From the NCBI GenBank assembly GCA_030374735.1, contig JASCIV010000053.1, positions 1 to 57,796 of the forward strand: a stretch of DNA of 57,796 bases. Reading direction: 5' to 3'. Positions within the stretch are counted from its first letter, which is position 1; the number at the start of each line of letters is the position of its first letter. This document shows positions 11,207-21,537 of this stretch, piece by piece. The notes below the pieces were generated by a model, which made no database searches, had not been told where the DNA came from, and saw nothing but the letters and a program-made list of their open reading frames with translations. A program made the position numbers and the translations under genes. This stretch comes from Gracilaria caudata (lineage: Eukaryota > Rhodophyta > Florideophyceae > Gracilariales > Gracilariaceae).

Positions 11207-12353
11207 GCCCTCTCTGTTTATGAGCACTTAAGCTTGATTACAACTTACTGCGGAGCGTCTTTGTCGAAAAAGCCCTCTCTCAATAGAAAGGCCAACACGT
11301 TCCTCGTTCTGTACACCCCGCATCGGAACAAGTTATACAGATTGGTGATGCAGGACGATTGGAAGCGAACATAACTCTGCCAGCTCACGGCATGCTTGTG
11401 GAGACAACGGTTGTTGAAAATGAACGGTTGTTCTCGCTCACGCCAGTTCGGCAAGAATCGACAACCACCAATGCCAATTCATTACTCTGCTTTTTGCGGA
11501 ACCGAAATTGTAAGTAGGACCGTTAAAATATCCACGGGTTCCGACACAAGTCTTCGACATGGTGAAGGCAAGAGGGGTGGGAACCACGCCCGTGACTCCC
11601 AATGCCAGGTGATCTACATGTCTCCATGATTTGCACCTTACGCCATCTAGTGATTCGAATCTCGCTCACGAAGCAAAAGAAGAAAGTTTTGGCGCGCCAG
11701 ACATCCCGTGTTGGATCCCGTTTTCTGGTGCTACACCAAAGGCGAGCACGGGAGCTACCCGGTTCACTATCACCTAGCATTCCAGCACACGACATTCAAA
11801 ACTTCCGATGCCTGGGCGGCAAGAGGAATCACGTATTGGTTTTATGGTGTTTTCGTTTGTTCTCGCGAAGCAATCGAATTTTGTCGTCATCATGACGCAC
11901 TTTGCCGTGCACTGCGGTTCACCACACGCTTTCACAGCGTAGATTTTGGCGTTTTGGACGATAACTAGAATGTTGTGGTAGAGGTATCGATAGATATGGA
12001 TATAGGGACGGGCGTTGTAACTCTTGCAAACCGAACGGAAAGAGCGGCAAGCGCCTCCTATGCTGATGTCTTTAAGGAGCTGGGCGAAAGCCATTTGCTC
12101 TTTTGACGGCGCTTCAATGTGGCATATGTTGACAAGTACTAGTCGGCATCAATGGACTGAAACTATCTCCTTCATGACTTTCTTCCTCCGCGTACCGATA
12201 ATGGAGGAGGGTTGGTCCCCATGAGTCATGGTGACCATGAAGGGTCGCGTTTATTCTTAACGAGTCGAAATAAGAACCTCAGGCTTCACCAGTGTTAATG
12301 GGGAAGATTACGGAGCTTTGAAATGTAAGCCAATCTGTCTCCGAGCCCTCTAT

Positions 12354-13877
12354 CTATGATATACAGGCGTTTACTTCTCCCTTTGATTTAACCTTCATGG
12401 CAGCCTTCTTCTGTTTCAGCTCCAAGGAATCGTCTTTCAGCCTCTTATCGTAGGGAATGTGTCGACCTTGAATGTGGTCAATTACGAAGTTCCTTGGTCC
12501 CCGAAGTTCTTTGAATGAGTTCGATGACAGCTGTGTTTCGTGTTGTGATCGGTGGGACATGATTTCGTCTTGGTCTCTTAACACAGTCTTCAAGATTGAC
12601 ATTTTCGCAACCTCTCCAGCGAAGTCTTTGGCAATATCCGAATTGGCTCTCTCAAAAGATGTGCGCCTTGGGTCGCTTGGGGTGGTTACAGGGGGATTAA
12701 AGTCACGTTCAAACGTCTGTGGAAAATGCAATACAGTTCTTGGATATATACATTCATACAAAAGAAGAGGTACTGGAGATGCCATCCTGTACTGCGGTCT
12801 GCCGTTCGAGAAGCAGCCTCTATCTATTCTGGCATCGTCTAGCAAGCGTTTGATCACGTCTGGGGTCTCATTTCTCAAGCCAATGTCAAATAACACTGCA
12901 GTCATACATCTAACTTGATGCCAGAGAAAGGCTTGGCCCTTCACAAAAAAGTAGTAAATGGTATACTCATCGTCTTTTTCTTCTCCAAGCGGAGAATCAT
13001 CATGCATTCGGCGGATTTCCACGGTAAACATGTGTCGTTCAAAGTTTGTGACATTCTCATCGATACGACAAAAGTTTCGAAAATCATGCGTACCTTCAAA
13101 GAATGAGGCTCCTCGGCGCATTGCGTTGATGTCGAGATCACCCCTTGGGAAAAAGTACTTGTAGGATCTATGTGCCGCATCGAAACGAGCAGAAAACTTT
13201 TGTCCAGGTCGTCGAATTGGAACCGTTTCCTTAATTCGTCCCTCTCTTACGGCAGTCCAGTACTCTCGTATTGGCAAAGGATCTCCTTCGTACACGGCAG
13301 GAAAAGTGGAAGTACCATCCGACACTGGGGTCCATCCCGTACATCGAATGCCCTGGGGAAGGGTGCCATTGATAATCTTCACGTAGTCAAGCTCCATTTG
13401 ACCCGTTGACGGGGGTTTCAAATTGCTTCGGACACGAAGTCCAACTACTTGACATGCAGCTGACACCCCAACATCGGTTCGACCCGCTCGCGAATAGTCG
13501 CAATCGGCGCGCGAAGAGATAAGACGAGTCTTCTGCAAGGACGAAAACAAATGAGCCTCCACGGTGTTGTCTGAGTCAATTTGTGAGGCGAAACCATGGA
13601 AACGCCATCCTGTATACATGATTCGCAAAGCTATATGTCTTTGTCCGTACCGGTTCATGTCAAATTGGCGTGGTTTCTTGCGAGGCGGCTCGCCGTTCGA
13701 CGCTCTTCTCTTAGCTTGTGGCATTTCGATGCTGTTCTGGGGAGCCGAGGGAAGAAGTCGAGTCAGAGCGAGGGAAAGCAAATCGTCGCGCGACATGGCA
13801 CGAAGTTGCTTTTCGGTCAGGTTGAGGCGAGGAGGCATGGTTGTTACCAGTCTCAACAATTTGGATATCTGCCACAT
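12354..13877 (-). CDS. PUS3: tRNA pseudouridine(38/39) synthase
   Basis: A TruA-family enzyme of 507 residues. TruA/Pus3 proteins convert U38/U39 of the tRNA anticodon arm to pseudouridine. The signature SRAGRTDVGVSA holds the catalytic Asp135; before it are HIALRIMYTGWRFHGFASQ (81-99) and NTVEAHLFSSL, which are closest to the eukaryotic Pus3/Deg1 branch. A second conserved stretch, FLWHQVRCMTAVL, is in the C-terminal half. A basic KRRASNGEPPRKKPR segment (56-70) could be a nuclear signal. Two starts are possible: ATG 13877, or ATG 13838 (MPPRLNLTEKQL), which looks more like a family N-terminus. A TATA-like TTTATAAA lies at 13923-13930. The C-terminus extends about 100 residues past the core. 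Confidence 0.9.
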   Translation of the reverse strand: MWQISKLLRLVTTMPPRLNLTEKQLRAMSRDDLLSLALTRLLPSAPQNSIEMPQAKRRASNGEPPRKKPRQFDMNRYGQRHIALRIMYTGWRFHGFASQIDSDNTVEAHLFSSLQKTRLISSRADCDYSRAGRTDVGVSAACQVVGLRVRSNLKPPSTGQMELDYVKIINGTLPQGIRCTGWTPVSDGTSTFPAVYEGDPLPIREYWTAVREGRIKETVPIRRPGQKFSARFDAAHRSYKYFFPRGDLDINAMRRGASFFEGTHDFRNFCRIDENVTNFERHMFTVEIRRMHDDSPLGEEKDDEYTIYYFFVKGQAFLWHQVRCMTAVLFDIGLRNETPDVIKRLLDDARIDRGCFSNGRPQYRMASPVPLLLYECIYPRTVLHFPQTFERDFNPPVTTPSDPRRTSFERANSDIAKDFAGEVAKMSILKTVLRDQDEIMSHRSQHETQLSSNSFKELRGPRNFVIDHIQGRHIPYDKRLKDDSLELKQKKAAMKVKSKGEVNACIS

Positions 13878-14655
13878 ATGATTTCATGAATGGGACGAGG
13901 AATTGTGCTCGAAAGGCTCCTCTTTATAAAACAGCAAGATCAAAAGTTGTTCGAATATCTCATCAAAGGCATTAGCGTCCCGCTGCCTGGTTTAACGGAG
14001 ACGGTTCCTCCAACTGCCAAGAGTTATGTGTGTTATGTTACGTTATACTGTACGTTGATCGTCCTCTTTGAGCATGAGGGTTACCTGAGTTTACAGTGCT
14101 GTAAGCTGGAGTCTCAGCTCCCTGTTTTTCTGATCAAAGCCTCTCTGCATATGTTCACGTAGAAACTGGGAATTCACTCTTGTCGGCTCCTGCTCCTTCA
14201 AGGAGCTTCCGTGTCGCAGATTCACCCGTGACGAATTCAAGCTCCCGAGGAGTGTTGATGACCATTACAACCGACTGCTTTTCGGAGCCTTCTTTTGAGA
14301 TTTGCGTGCGGAGAAACTTATTTGGAGAAAAGAGGCGCTGAAATAAGCGTTACCGTTGAAGCTGTTAACCCTTTTTGTCCGTTCAGAGGCTCTGCCGCAC
14401 AGCCCACCAAGAGGTAAACGAACTTCTACTGCTCCAGTTTCATTGCTGTTACGGATCACTGAGGGCGGTATAGGGAAACGGTCCACGTGTGGTTAAGTGA
14501 TTTTCCTCCTAGAGCCTCGCATTCTCAAAGAAGAAAAGTAGTGCTGAGGAGGAGCACTTGGAAGGACCTCAGTCTGAACATTTAGGGAAAGCCGGCAAAC
14601 TGCAACACAGAGGAAACGCTTGGGTCACTTTGTCCGGACGAACAAACGGACCGCA
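13878..14655. other. Intergenic between PUS3 and PPP1R11-like gene
   Basis: Upstream region for both divergent genes. Apart from the TATA-like box nothing stands out; the short frames are not convincing. Confidence 0.5.
13923..13930 (-). promoter_or_regulatory. TATA-like box upstream of PUS3
   Basis: TTTATAAA 46 bp upstream of the first ATG (13877) and 85 bp upstream of the second (13838). Position fits a TATA element; the second ATG would then have a leader of ordinary length. Weak evidence from sequence and distance only. Confidence 0.3.
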
Positions 14656-15114
14656 ATGAATAACAACAGAAGGCCTCGGGGTTCAAGAGCTACACGCGCG
14701 AGGTCGACAAGACCGGCATCTAGGGGCACGACTCGTACTGTAACAATGGCGGATGCACAAACACCTACACTGAGATTGCAGCTACATCGGAGGCGCAGAG
14801 TGCGCTGGTCCTCTGATACACATGACAATGAGCATGATGGAAAACGTAGTTCCAAGAGTTGTTGTGTGTTTCATAAGAAACGAGCTTGGGACGAAAGCTC
14901 ATCGGAAAGCGAAGTGGGTGAGGATGGCGGCAGTAGCAATGGTGATCATGAGAACAAGAGTGATAGTAGCAGCAGCAGCAGCGGCGGCCCGGCGACGACG
15001 AGGCGACGAGTGCCCTCAAACGCAATTGTGGAAGATTCTTACCCTATGGAAGATAAGGGAGAGGAGGGAGGAGGATCTGGGCGACAAAATGAGATTAGAG
15101 CGGAAAGCGAGTGA
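14656..15114 (+). CDS. PPP1R11: Type 1 protein phosphatase inhibitor (PPP1R11/Ypi1 family)
   Basis: A 152-residue, largely disordered protein with the PPP1R11 core at roughly 49-92: a VRW motif of the RVxF type that docks on PP1, followed by SSDTHDNEH, KRSSKSCCVFHKKRAWDESS and an SESE acidic run. Family members bind and inhibit or redirect the PP1 catalytic subunit, mainly in the nucleus. The tail is rich in Ser, Gly and acidic residues, including an AGC-repeat-encoded serine run near 14970. I use ATG 14656; ATG 14746 (MADAQTPTL, in good context) is a likely alternative that would remove the Arg-rich leader. Family identity is firm because the core is highly specific. Confidence 0.85.
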   Translation: MNNNRRPRGSRATRARSTRPASRGTTRTVTMADAQTPTLRLQLHRRRRVRWSSDTHDNEHDGKRSSKSCCVFHKKRAWDESSSESEVGEDGGSSNGDHENKSDSSSSSSGGPATTRRRVPSNAIVEDSYPMEDKGEEGGGSGRQNEIRAESE

Positions 15115-15400
15115 GTGACAGTGATTTCGAAAGGATCTACGTATAAGGGTGAGTGGGTTTGTAACAATGTTACATGTCATGTCGCAGTCTGCGACTCGCA
15201 GACAACGATGAATGGCGGCATTCCAATACGGGCAAACGCGAATCATGAAACATGGAAAGTGAGGAGAGGAGAGCCAGCCTTTTACTCCGCAACCGTGTTT
15301 TCATTCTCTCTCCCACTTGCTTCGATGATTAGAGTTCCAAGTCACCTGGTCACATAAATCCCGTCCGCGACCGTTTTCAGCACTGTGCCATATGTACTGC

Positions 15401-15415
15401 TACAAGGGTAGCGTT
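15401..15415 (+). promoter_or_regulatory. TACAAGGGTAGCGTT element, copy 1
   Basis: Identical over 15 bp to 32843-32857 upstream of the GAR synthetase gene, and near-identical to 47850-47862 upstream of RRS1. It lies about 440 bp before the GPAT start, followed by TTAACCTTCTA. Regulatory role inferred. Confidence 0.4.
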
Positions 15416-15445
15416 TAACCTTCTACTCAGTACGATGAGGAGCGC

Positions 15446-15468
15446 TGGCTATCAGCGACTGATAGCCA
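15446..15468. repeat. Short perfect hairpin upstream of GPAT
   Basis: TGGCTATCAG (15446-15455), CGA loop, CTGATAGCCA (15459-15468). No known family. Confidence 0.6.
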
Positions 15469-15852
15469 CATGAGCAGGCGATTGATCTTCTGGCTTGGTA
15501 CAACACCTCTATTACCAATTAGATGGATGTATCTATGATACACGCGCCGACTGAATAAATCATTGGCTGATACGCAATGGTGCTTCCACTTGGGGCGTGA
15601 TGATTGGTGCGGTGAATGGCACGCGCACAACTGGCGCCCCGACACCGTTCATAACGACGACTCACGTGAATTGCCGAGCGAAAAGCGGTTGTCAACCGCA
15701 ATATCTTCTCGATTTATCACCTCCTCGAACAAGTGCGGCCGCCCGATCATGTCGCCCCAAACCGCGACGCCCCGCTCCCTCTGTTACTGCAGTCTACATC
15801 GCAACTCCCTTTGACCTTCGTCGCTTTGGCGCCCCTCCTTGTAGTCGGCATC

Positions 15853-17091
15853 ATGAAAACCTACGCCTTCGCATCTCCAGTGCTCGTGGGAGGCCCAGGG
15901 AGTCTATTCACTGCCTCCAGAGCCGTGCATTCCTTAGGAGTTGCCCGACAACAACGAATCAACTCTTCGCGCGTCACAGCTCTAATTTCGCTTCACCAAG
16001 AAAGCCATCCCCAAACCTCTGAAGCAGTTAGCCCCAGTCGCTTGGAAAGCGTGGACGGACTCAGATTCTTCGAACGCGCAGACCACCTCGGCAATTCACG
16101 TCAGGTTCCCTCTCACATCATCGAAAACCTAAAGACCTGGCATAAGTCTTATGGTATGGCCGTCGCGAAAAACCCACTCTTGGGAGAGGATCCCGATGAG
16201 TTCACGGAGGCCATGTTCTCAACCCTTCTAGAGCTCTGTCGAAGGACTATAGAGGACCCATTTGATTTTTCTTCGTATCATCGGCGAATCCGTCATCCAT
16301 TCGATCATTACAAGTTTGGTTTTGACTTCTCCAGCGCTCTTCTTAATAGAACCAACAGTTCTGTCCTCGGAATTGAAAATATTCGTCAAGCCCAGAATTA
16401 CGTGATGCAAGGTCATAATGTCATCTTTTTGTCCAACCATCAATCCGAAGGTGACCCATACGCTATTGACTTCATGTTGGATTGGATTGCCGGTTGCGAC
16501 AGACAATTTTGCGAAAAACTAGTGTTCATGGCAGGAGACCGTGTACGGAATGACCCCATGGTTGCTCCTTTCTCAGCTGGTCGTAACCTGCTCACCGTGT
16601 ATTCAAAGAAACATATGAATGATGAGCCCGAGCTCCGAGATCACAAACTTTCCCATAATATGCGAACGATTGGGGAGACGCAGCGTTTGTTCAGGAAAGG
16701 TGGGAAAGCGCTGTGGTTCGCCCCTTCAGGCGGACGAGATAGAAGGAGCAAGGAAACAGGAAATGTGGAGGTTTCACCTTTCGATGAGGGAGCGGTGGCC
16801 ACGATGCGATTCACAGCCGAGAAGAGTGGAACCCCATGTCATTTTTATCCAATGGCACTTTGGACGTACGATATGCTTCCCCCACCATCCAATGTTGGCG
16901 GTGCCGAAGTCGGGGAGGAAAGAGTCGTCAAATACACGCCAATGCGAATGTATTTGGGAAAAGAGATCGAATGGAGTCAAGCTGCCCCCTCAAATATTGA
17001 GGACAAGCACGAGAAGAGAAAAGCTCGATGTATGTACGTGGAGAATCTTGTTTTGGATGGATATAGACAAATTGGAGGGTATGAGTTTTGA
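15853..17091 (+). CDS. ATS1: Plastid glycerol-3-phosphate acyltransferase
   Basis: Soluble stromal GPAT of 412 residues. It acylates sn-glycerol-3-phosphate at position 1 using acyl-ACP, the first step of plastid glycerolipid synthesis. The catalytic H(X)4D box is SNHQSEGDP, with His196 and Asp201 counting from ATG 15853; later blocks KALWFAPSGGRDRR and PCHFYPMALWTYDMLPPP match the plant plastid enzyme, not the membrane-bound ER type. The first 50-60 residues (MKTYAFASPVLVGG, then Ser/Arg-rich) are a likely transit peptide. 15853 is the first in-frame ATG. The C-terminus ends GYRQIGGYEF; a GGTATGAG donor and CTTGCAG acceptor around this stop would allow an alternative last exon, but the unspliced end is adequate. 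Confidence 0.9.
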   Translation: MKTYAFASPVLVGGPGSLFTASRAVHSLGVARQQRINSSRVTALISLHQESHPQTSEAVSPSRLESVDGLRFFERADHLGNSRQVPSHIIENLKTWHKSYGMAVAKNPLLGEDPDEFTEAMFSTLLELCRRTIEDPFDFSSYHRRIRHPFDHYKFGFDFSSALLNRTNSSVLGIENIRQAQNYVMQGHNVIFLSNHQSEGDPYAIDFMLDWIAGCDRQFCEKLVFMAGDRVRNDPMVAPFSAGRNLLTVYSKKHMNDEPELRDHKLSHNMRTIGETQRLFRKGGKALWFAPSGGRDRRSKETGNVEVSPFDEGAVATMRFTAEKSGTPCHFYPMALWTYDMLPPPSNVGGAEVGEERVVKYTPMRMYLGKEIEWSQAAPSNIEDKHEKRKARCMYVENLVLDGYRQIGGYEF

Positions 17092-17631
17092 CCATTGTGG
17101 CCATATTGTAGACATAGTTCGTTTCATATTCTTGCAGCCCTACAGAAACATGCGTTGTGCTAGAGCTTGTGGGCTCTCGGTGGCCCGTCACTCTCCACTT
17201 GTACAAGCACTCTTTGTCGGCTTTTCGTTCTAAATGTTTTCTTTGTTCATCTCAGCCCAAGCTTTCCTTCGTTCTCGTCTTATACTCACACGCTTCACTC
17301 CCTTGAGGAATAGTCGTTGTGCTTCGTGACTCCAAGCAGAAGCATGATCCCTGAGTAACAAACCATTCCACGCTTGATGATTGGAGCCTCAGACCAGGAA
17401 ACGAGACAAACAATTTGGCTTTAACTCCCAATCGACGAGGTGGCCATTTCTTTGGCATACGCATTCAATATCTGTGGTGCTGAGGGAAACTGCAACATGC
17501 TAGAAGAGGAGTACAACAAACATTTTGATGACGGTGTGCTCCGCATTGTGCTCGCTACTGTGGGTGACAACTCGGATAAATGGTGTCACTGCACTTCGCC
17601 TACAACTCCATATTAACAAAGAAAGAAATCA
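17092..17631. other. Convergent 3' region between GPAT and cyclin
   Basis: 3' ends of GPAT (plus) and the cyclin gene (minus). No gene, repeat or RNA recognised. Confidence 0.5.
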
Positions 17632-18660
17632 TTAACGATAAGCTGTGTAGGTCTCAATTCTTGTTCGAGAGTCGTTTTCAATCGGAGTTGATTCTAGTTT
17701 GACCCCCTCGGTCTTTCGACGCTTGGCAGGATGACTGGTGGGAAGTGATTCCAGAACGCCAGTCCCGTTTTTGAACATAGTAGACGCCTTGTCTTCTAAT
17801 TCATACATGTCGAGAAGAATCTTGCAGATCTCTTCAACACGGTTGAGGTTAGTCTTGAAGAATTCATGCCAAGCAAGGATCCGCTTTCCAGTGGCGCGTT
17901 CAATGGTAGTCCCGTCTGGCAGAGGATGATTGTGAAGCTTGGCGGACATGAAGAAAGCTGCTGTGGCAACTTCCTTCGCATCGTATCTAACGTGCAGGTA
18001 TGTTCTAAATGAGTCATTCAAAAAGTTCCAACCGGCTTGAGTAATTGATTTCTGGACTTGATTACTCCCGAGATATGATTTGGTTAAAGTCCACAAATGC
18101 TTGTAGGGATGGTCAACTGTGAGATCAAAGTTTAGAACGCGCAAAACTTCGCGTTCCTTGTCCAGAATGTTGTTCTTCTCTTCATAATATCCAGGTGAAT
18201 TCTCGAACAGGTCCATTCCTTCCGGAAAGTCCTTCGTGTTTCTTGTTCGCACTTTTACTGTCCAGTAGATGATATCCTTGAGACGCTTATGTGTTTCCTG
18301 GACCTTGCAAGAAAGGAACAGACAGGCGGCGGCCACAAGCGGTGGTGGATGATTGAGCATACTTTCCAGCATGAAGAAGCGCTGAAAGAATTTGATGGCG
18401 ACTGACATTGTGAGCTGAGGGACCTGGAGTTCACGCCCGCACTCTTGAATAAACTGTGCGGTTTTTGCTATAACTTTGAGTTCGACATGTTCGGGAAGTC
18501 CTTGCACCCGCGAGGGAGTTTCTGTCACCTCTTCCTCCGTAAATAGCCAGGAATTGTCTTCTGATGTCTGAACGGGGGAAGAAGCCCCACCAATATGCTG
18601 ATTAGGGCGTTTGATGCCCCGCCTAGAATCTTCTAGAGAAGCGTTATGTGGTCGTGACAT
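17632..18660 (-). CDS. Cyclin T/K-type transcriptional cyclin
   Basis: About 342 residues with two cyclin folds. WLFTEEEVTETPSRVQGLP followed by AQFIQECGRELQVPQLTMSVAIKFFQRFFM is typical of cyclins T and K, which partner CDK9/CDK12-type kinases that phosphorylate the RNA polymerase II C-terminal domain. The first box ends with LFLSCKVQETHKRLKDII; the second begins near LNFDLTVDHPYKHLWTL. The C-terminus is short and basic (HPAKRRKTEG), without the long tail of animal cyclin T. The open frame extends upstream to 18702 but only from a non-ATG codon; 18660 is the first ATG (MSRPHNASLEDSRRG). A CTTGCAG acceptor-like site just upstream leaves room for an unseen 5' exon. Confidence 0.85.
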   Translation of the reverse strand: MSRPHNASLEDSRRGIKRPNQHIGGASSPVQTSEDNSWLFTEEEVTETPSRVQGLPEHVELKVIAKTAQFIQECGRELQVPQLTMSVAIKFFQRFFMLESMLNHPPPLVAAACLFLSCKVQETHKRLKDIIYWTVKVRTRNTKDFPEGMDLFENSPGYYEEKNNILDKEREVLRVLNFDLTVDHPYKHLWTLTKSYLGSNQVQKSITQAGWNFLNDSFRTYLHVRYDAKEVATAAFFMSAKLHNHPLPDGTTIERATGKRILAWHEFFKTNLNRVEEICKILLDMYELEDKASTMFKNGTGVLESLPTSHPAKRRKTEGVKLESTPIENDSRTRIETYTAYR

Positions 18661-19502
18661 GAAGGCGTTCGAATTGGAGCCTGGAAACGGAATTGATGCC
18701 AAGGTCCCAAACAGAGATGTACCTGCAAGTCAGCTCAAGCAGCTACACCCGGGGTGGTTGTGGCGCGTATGAATCTGTGTCGTTGATGAGAGCTCAACGT
18801 GGTCCACGGGTTTGTTGGGTAGGCTTCGACGTTGCGATATGGATGAGGGTCTTGTTAGAATGTTTTGCTGATAATGATGCAGTGTATGCGAGAAAGGCTG
18901 AAACCGGAGGAGATGACGGAAAATGTGGTGAGCAATGGAGATGTCGGCGCACTTTGGCGTTGCTTTCTATCTATCGTCCGACTTGAAATCAAATGGACGG
19001 TGTCAACTTGATGGCGGTGACGTTTGGCATGACAATGTTTCGCCAATTCGGTTTCCAAAAAAACTGTGCTCCGTGAAAGTTTGACGATAAAAAGTCCCAC
19101 CATGCCGTATGTACAGTATCACCCTTGGTACCCTTGTTACAAACCAGGAAACTCGAATTGAATATGCAAACAGTATTTGCATATACAGTATCTATTATTT
19201 GCGGCAATCCAAGGAATGCAACTTGCATTTTGCAAGACTCTTCTGCACGGTCTGCGGTGGTGGCACTTGTGCCACCAGCTGTGATGGCAGCGATCCTCAA
19301 ACTGCCCCGATTGCAAAGTTTTGATCGGCGGATGCAAGTAATGGAGATAACCTTCGTACCAAGGGTAGATACTTTTCCTCGTCTGCTTTCCGACATCCGA
19401 GGTGTTCTGCGAATCACTTGAAGTGATCCTCTGCGCGAGAGCTACTCCTGCCGCGCGGGCCACACCAGAATTGGTATTGTTTCTGCTCTTCCCACCGTCA
19501 GA
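18661..19502. other. Divergent intergenic region, cyclin and PEMT
   Basis: Upstream region of both genes. It holds motif-family copies at 19129-19136 (TACCCTTG) and 19360-19367 (CAAGGGTA, in CCTTCGTACCAAGGGTA), and a 9-bp perfect inverted repeat, ATATGCAAA-CAGTA-TTTGCATAT, at 19162-19184. No coding frame is convincing. Confidence 0.5.
19162..19184. repeat. ATATGCAAA inverted repeat
   Basis: 9-bp perfect arms with a 5-nt spacer, about 320 bp upstream of the PEMT start. ATGCAAAT-like arms resemble homeodomain/POU-type half sites, but no such factor is shown to act here. Confidence 0.5.
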
Positions 19503-20416
19503 ATGGACCAGATTAACACTGCCCTCGAAATTGTGGACAACCTCGTTCCACAAGTGGTCTATGTTCCCGAAATGGTGACATCAGCGGCAGAATTCTGCAG
19601 CGATTATGTTACTTCACCTTCCTTTCCATACAGACTTCGAAATATAGAAATTGGGGACGTCGCTTTGTGGGAAGCCGCCATTGTCATTTTCTTACAGCCA
19701 CTCATATGGAACTGCATTGCCAGATTCGAGTATTACACAAGGATACTTTCTAAGGTGTTCATCAAACCTATAGTGGGCGTCTATGCGCTTGCGCTTTGGA
19801 TCTTTTTAGCTGGCCTTTATCGCGATGTTCTCTTTGTTGCAGCTATGCAGACTCAGCAGACTCTTCCTGCTTTAGGTAAAATCGAGTACCAGCTTGTTGG
19901 TATCGCTTGCATGGTGTTGGGTGCGATTCTGGTTTTCTCTTCGTTCTACCAACTGGGACTCACCGGTACATATCTTGGTGATTACTTTGGTATTCTTATG
20001 TCTGAGAAGGTTACAGCATTTCCCTTCAACACTTTCGATCACCCAATGTATGATGGTTCTACACTGATATTCCTTGGAAAAGCCATACTGTACGTCTGTA
20101 GCATTTTCGGCATGCCCGCACTGCCATGAAATCACATGCTGACTCTTCTTTCGCCCCATTAATGCTTTCAATGTCATTCTTTTTCTTTTCCTGATGAGCA
20201 GGGCACAAAGCCCAGCTGGAATACTGCTTTCAATGTGGGTTTACGTCGTTTACCGCATTGCTTGCATTTTTGAAGGGTATGGTTTGCGCTGGTTTCTGAA
20301 TCGACATTACTCGCGCTCATTCACAGCAGATAGAACTAACTTTCTCACTTTTGGTTTTGCTCAGGTCATTCACCGAACATATATATGCGGCTAATCAGAA
20401 AGAAAAGGAGCAGTAG
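19503..20416 (+). CDS. PEMT: Phosphatidylethanolamine N-methyltransferase family, three exons
   Basis: Integral membrane phospholipid methyltransferase (PEMT/Opi3 type) of 237 residues; the family adds SAM methyl groups to make phosphatidylcholine, usually in the ER. Exons: 19503-20089, 20202-20276 and 20365-20416. Introns of 112 bp (GTACGT...GAGCAG) and 88 bp (GTATGG...CTCAG), both phase 2. Splicing yields GKAILAQSPAGILLSMWVYV and FEGSFTEHIYAANQKEKEQ, which rebuild the family C-terminus. Conserved features are YLGDYFGIL, FPFNTFDHPMYDGST and the acidic FEG end. Four hydrophobic segments are visible, near residues 57-80, 90-120, 134-157 and 200-220. Without splicing the frame stops after GMPALP. 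ATG 19503 is the clear start. Confidence 0.88.
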
Positions 20417-21537
20417 TCATGCTTCCATTCATCATTTTTGTTTATCTCTCGTTGTGTTTATGGGATTAGCATTGCCCACGAAGGTTTGATTGTCTTGCTA
20501 CAAACTCACGTGTACATACATTCTAGAGAGAGAACAAAAGATGACATGAACGGAAATGCATGGGTTTTGGAATGCTTCGACTCTCTTCTTGATATGTAGT
20601 GAGATGGAATTTTCCTGTCATCTCTTTTGATATCGCAGAAGGAAGTTGACCACGGTTTCAAGATGCTTCTGAGCGGCTCTAGTTTTGCTCTGCATTTTGC
20701 AATCGTGCAGAGTCAAGTTTCTTCCTTGTTTCAAAAGCGATACCAAAAGACGGCGGCTTGGAGGGTAAGAACGCATTCATTTTCACAACCCAACGAAATA
20801 GCGGAGAAAATATTATTAGAAGAGTTTTTGAGGTTACGCAGAATTACAAACTGTTTAGATAAGTATGGGCGCAAACGTATGAACCCCCAGTGCCCTCATG
20901 AAAGCGTCAAAGGTTCATGTATAAGATGGCGTTCTCAGAAGAACGCCGGTCGTTCGGTGAGCTAGCAATCAACCACCGATTTCATCGCATCCTGCTGCGA
21001 GAACCAAAACAAGCAGCCAATATCTCTCTGTCTCTTATTTACGAATTCGCATGCGATCATATATAGATAGATAGATAGATATATATGTACAGCCAGTCTG
21101 CGAATGCTTCGTAGAATTCGTACGGACTCGTTGATCAGCGCATTGTTATACCCTTGTGATGATCATGTCCAAAGTTTGAGAGGAAGATTGTCCTTTCTGC
21201 ATTTCAGCATACGTATGCCGGGGTAAGAGGGATAGCAACCCTTTTTAGTGCCGTAGAAACCCTCGTTTTTTGCAAGCTCGTGATTGGTGAGCCTTGCACT
21301 CGAACAATGTCCCTGAGCCCTCCTTTCTCCGCACTGATGTTCGAGGCAACTCTCGGAATGCATATCAGAACGTCACAGACACCCAACCCGTTGCGTTGCA
21401 ATAAGCTTGGCTAAAGGAGTTTCCTACGTGAATATTGCCAACCAGTTACGAAGTCAAGAGTCTGCAAGTGCTTGAGGCCAGGCATACGTGCCATAGTTTG
21501 GTTTCAAGGACCGCCAAAACGTGTTCAAAAGGTCAAT
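20417..21537. other. Intergenic with ATAG microsatellite
   Basis: Contains an (ATAG)n/(AT)n tract at 21063-21086 and a TACCCTTG motif (21149-21156). A 112-codon frame at 20627-20965 follows an acceptor-like TCGCAG but shows no domain. Nothing else supported. Confidence 0.45.
21063..21086. repeat. ATAG/AT microsatellite
   Basis: About four ATAG units followed by ATATAT. Confidence 0.9.

Larger units (their letters stand above)
10942..12353. other. Intergenic gap with hairpin and CT microsatellite
   Basis: Contains an 18-bp perfect inverted repeat (11109-11166), a CT run (11186-11206) and several short frames on both strands without recognisable domains. It could be remains of a small mobile element, but no transposase motif or paired terminal repeats are visible. 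Confidence 0.45.
15115..15852. other. Intergenic upstream of plastid GPAT
   Basis: Contains a TACAAGGGTAGCGTT element (15401-15415) and a perfect 10-bp hairpin (15446-15468). The GPAT frame stays open upstream to about 15733 but has no ATG before 15853, so I treat that part as leader. Confidence 0.5.

Noticed and set aside
11650..11670. GATTCGAATC as a possible tRNA T-loop
   Set aside because: No acceptor, D or anticodon arms could be paired around it.
11523..12094. Possible decayed transposase in the hairpin gap
   Set aside because: Short frames on both strands show no catalytic DDE or zinc-finger pattern, and no terminal repeats pair across the region.
15733..15852. Extension of plastid GPAT upstream of ATG 15853
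   Set aside because: The frame begins with GTG and contains no ATG, so it is not a normal eukaryotic start.
17078..17233. Alternative last exon of plastid GPAT via GGTATGAG and CTTGCAG
   Set aside because: Splicing gives no recognisable improvement at the C-terminus; the unspliced stop at 17091 is adequate.
18989..19417. 142-codon minus-strand frame in the cyclin/PEMT gap
   Set aside because: Overlapped by other frames on both strands, no domain, and it covers likely promoter motifs.
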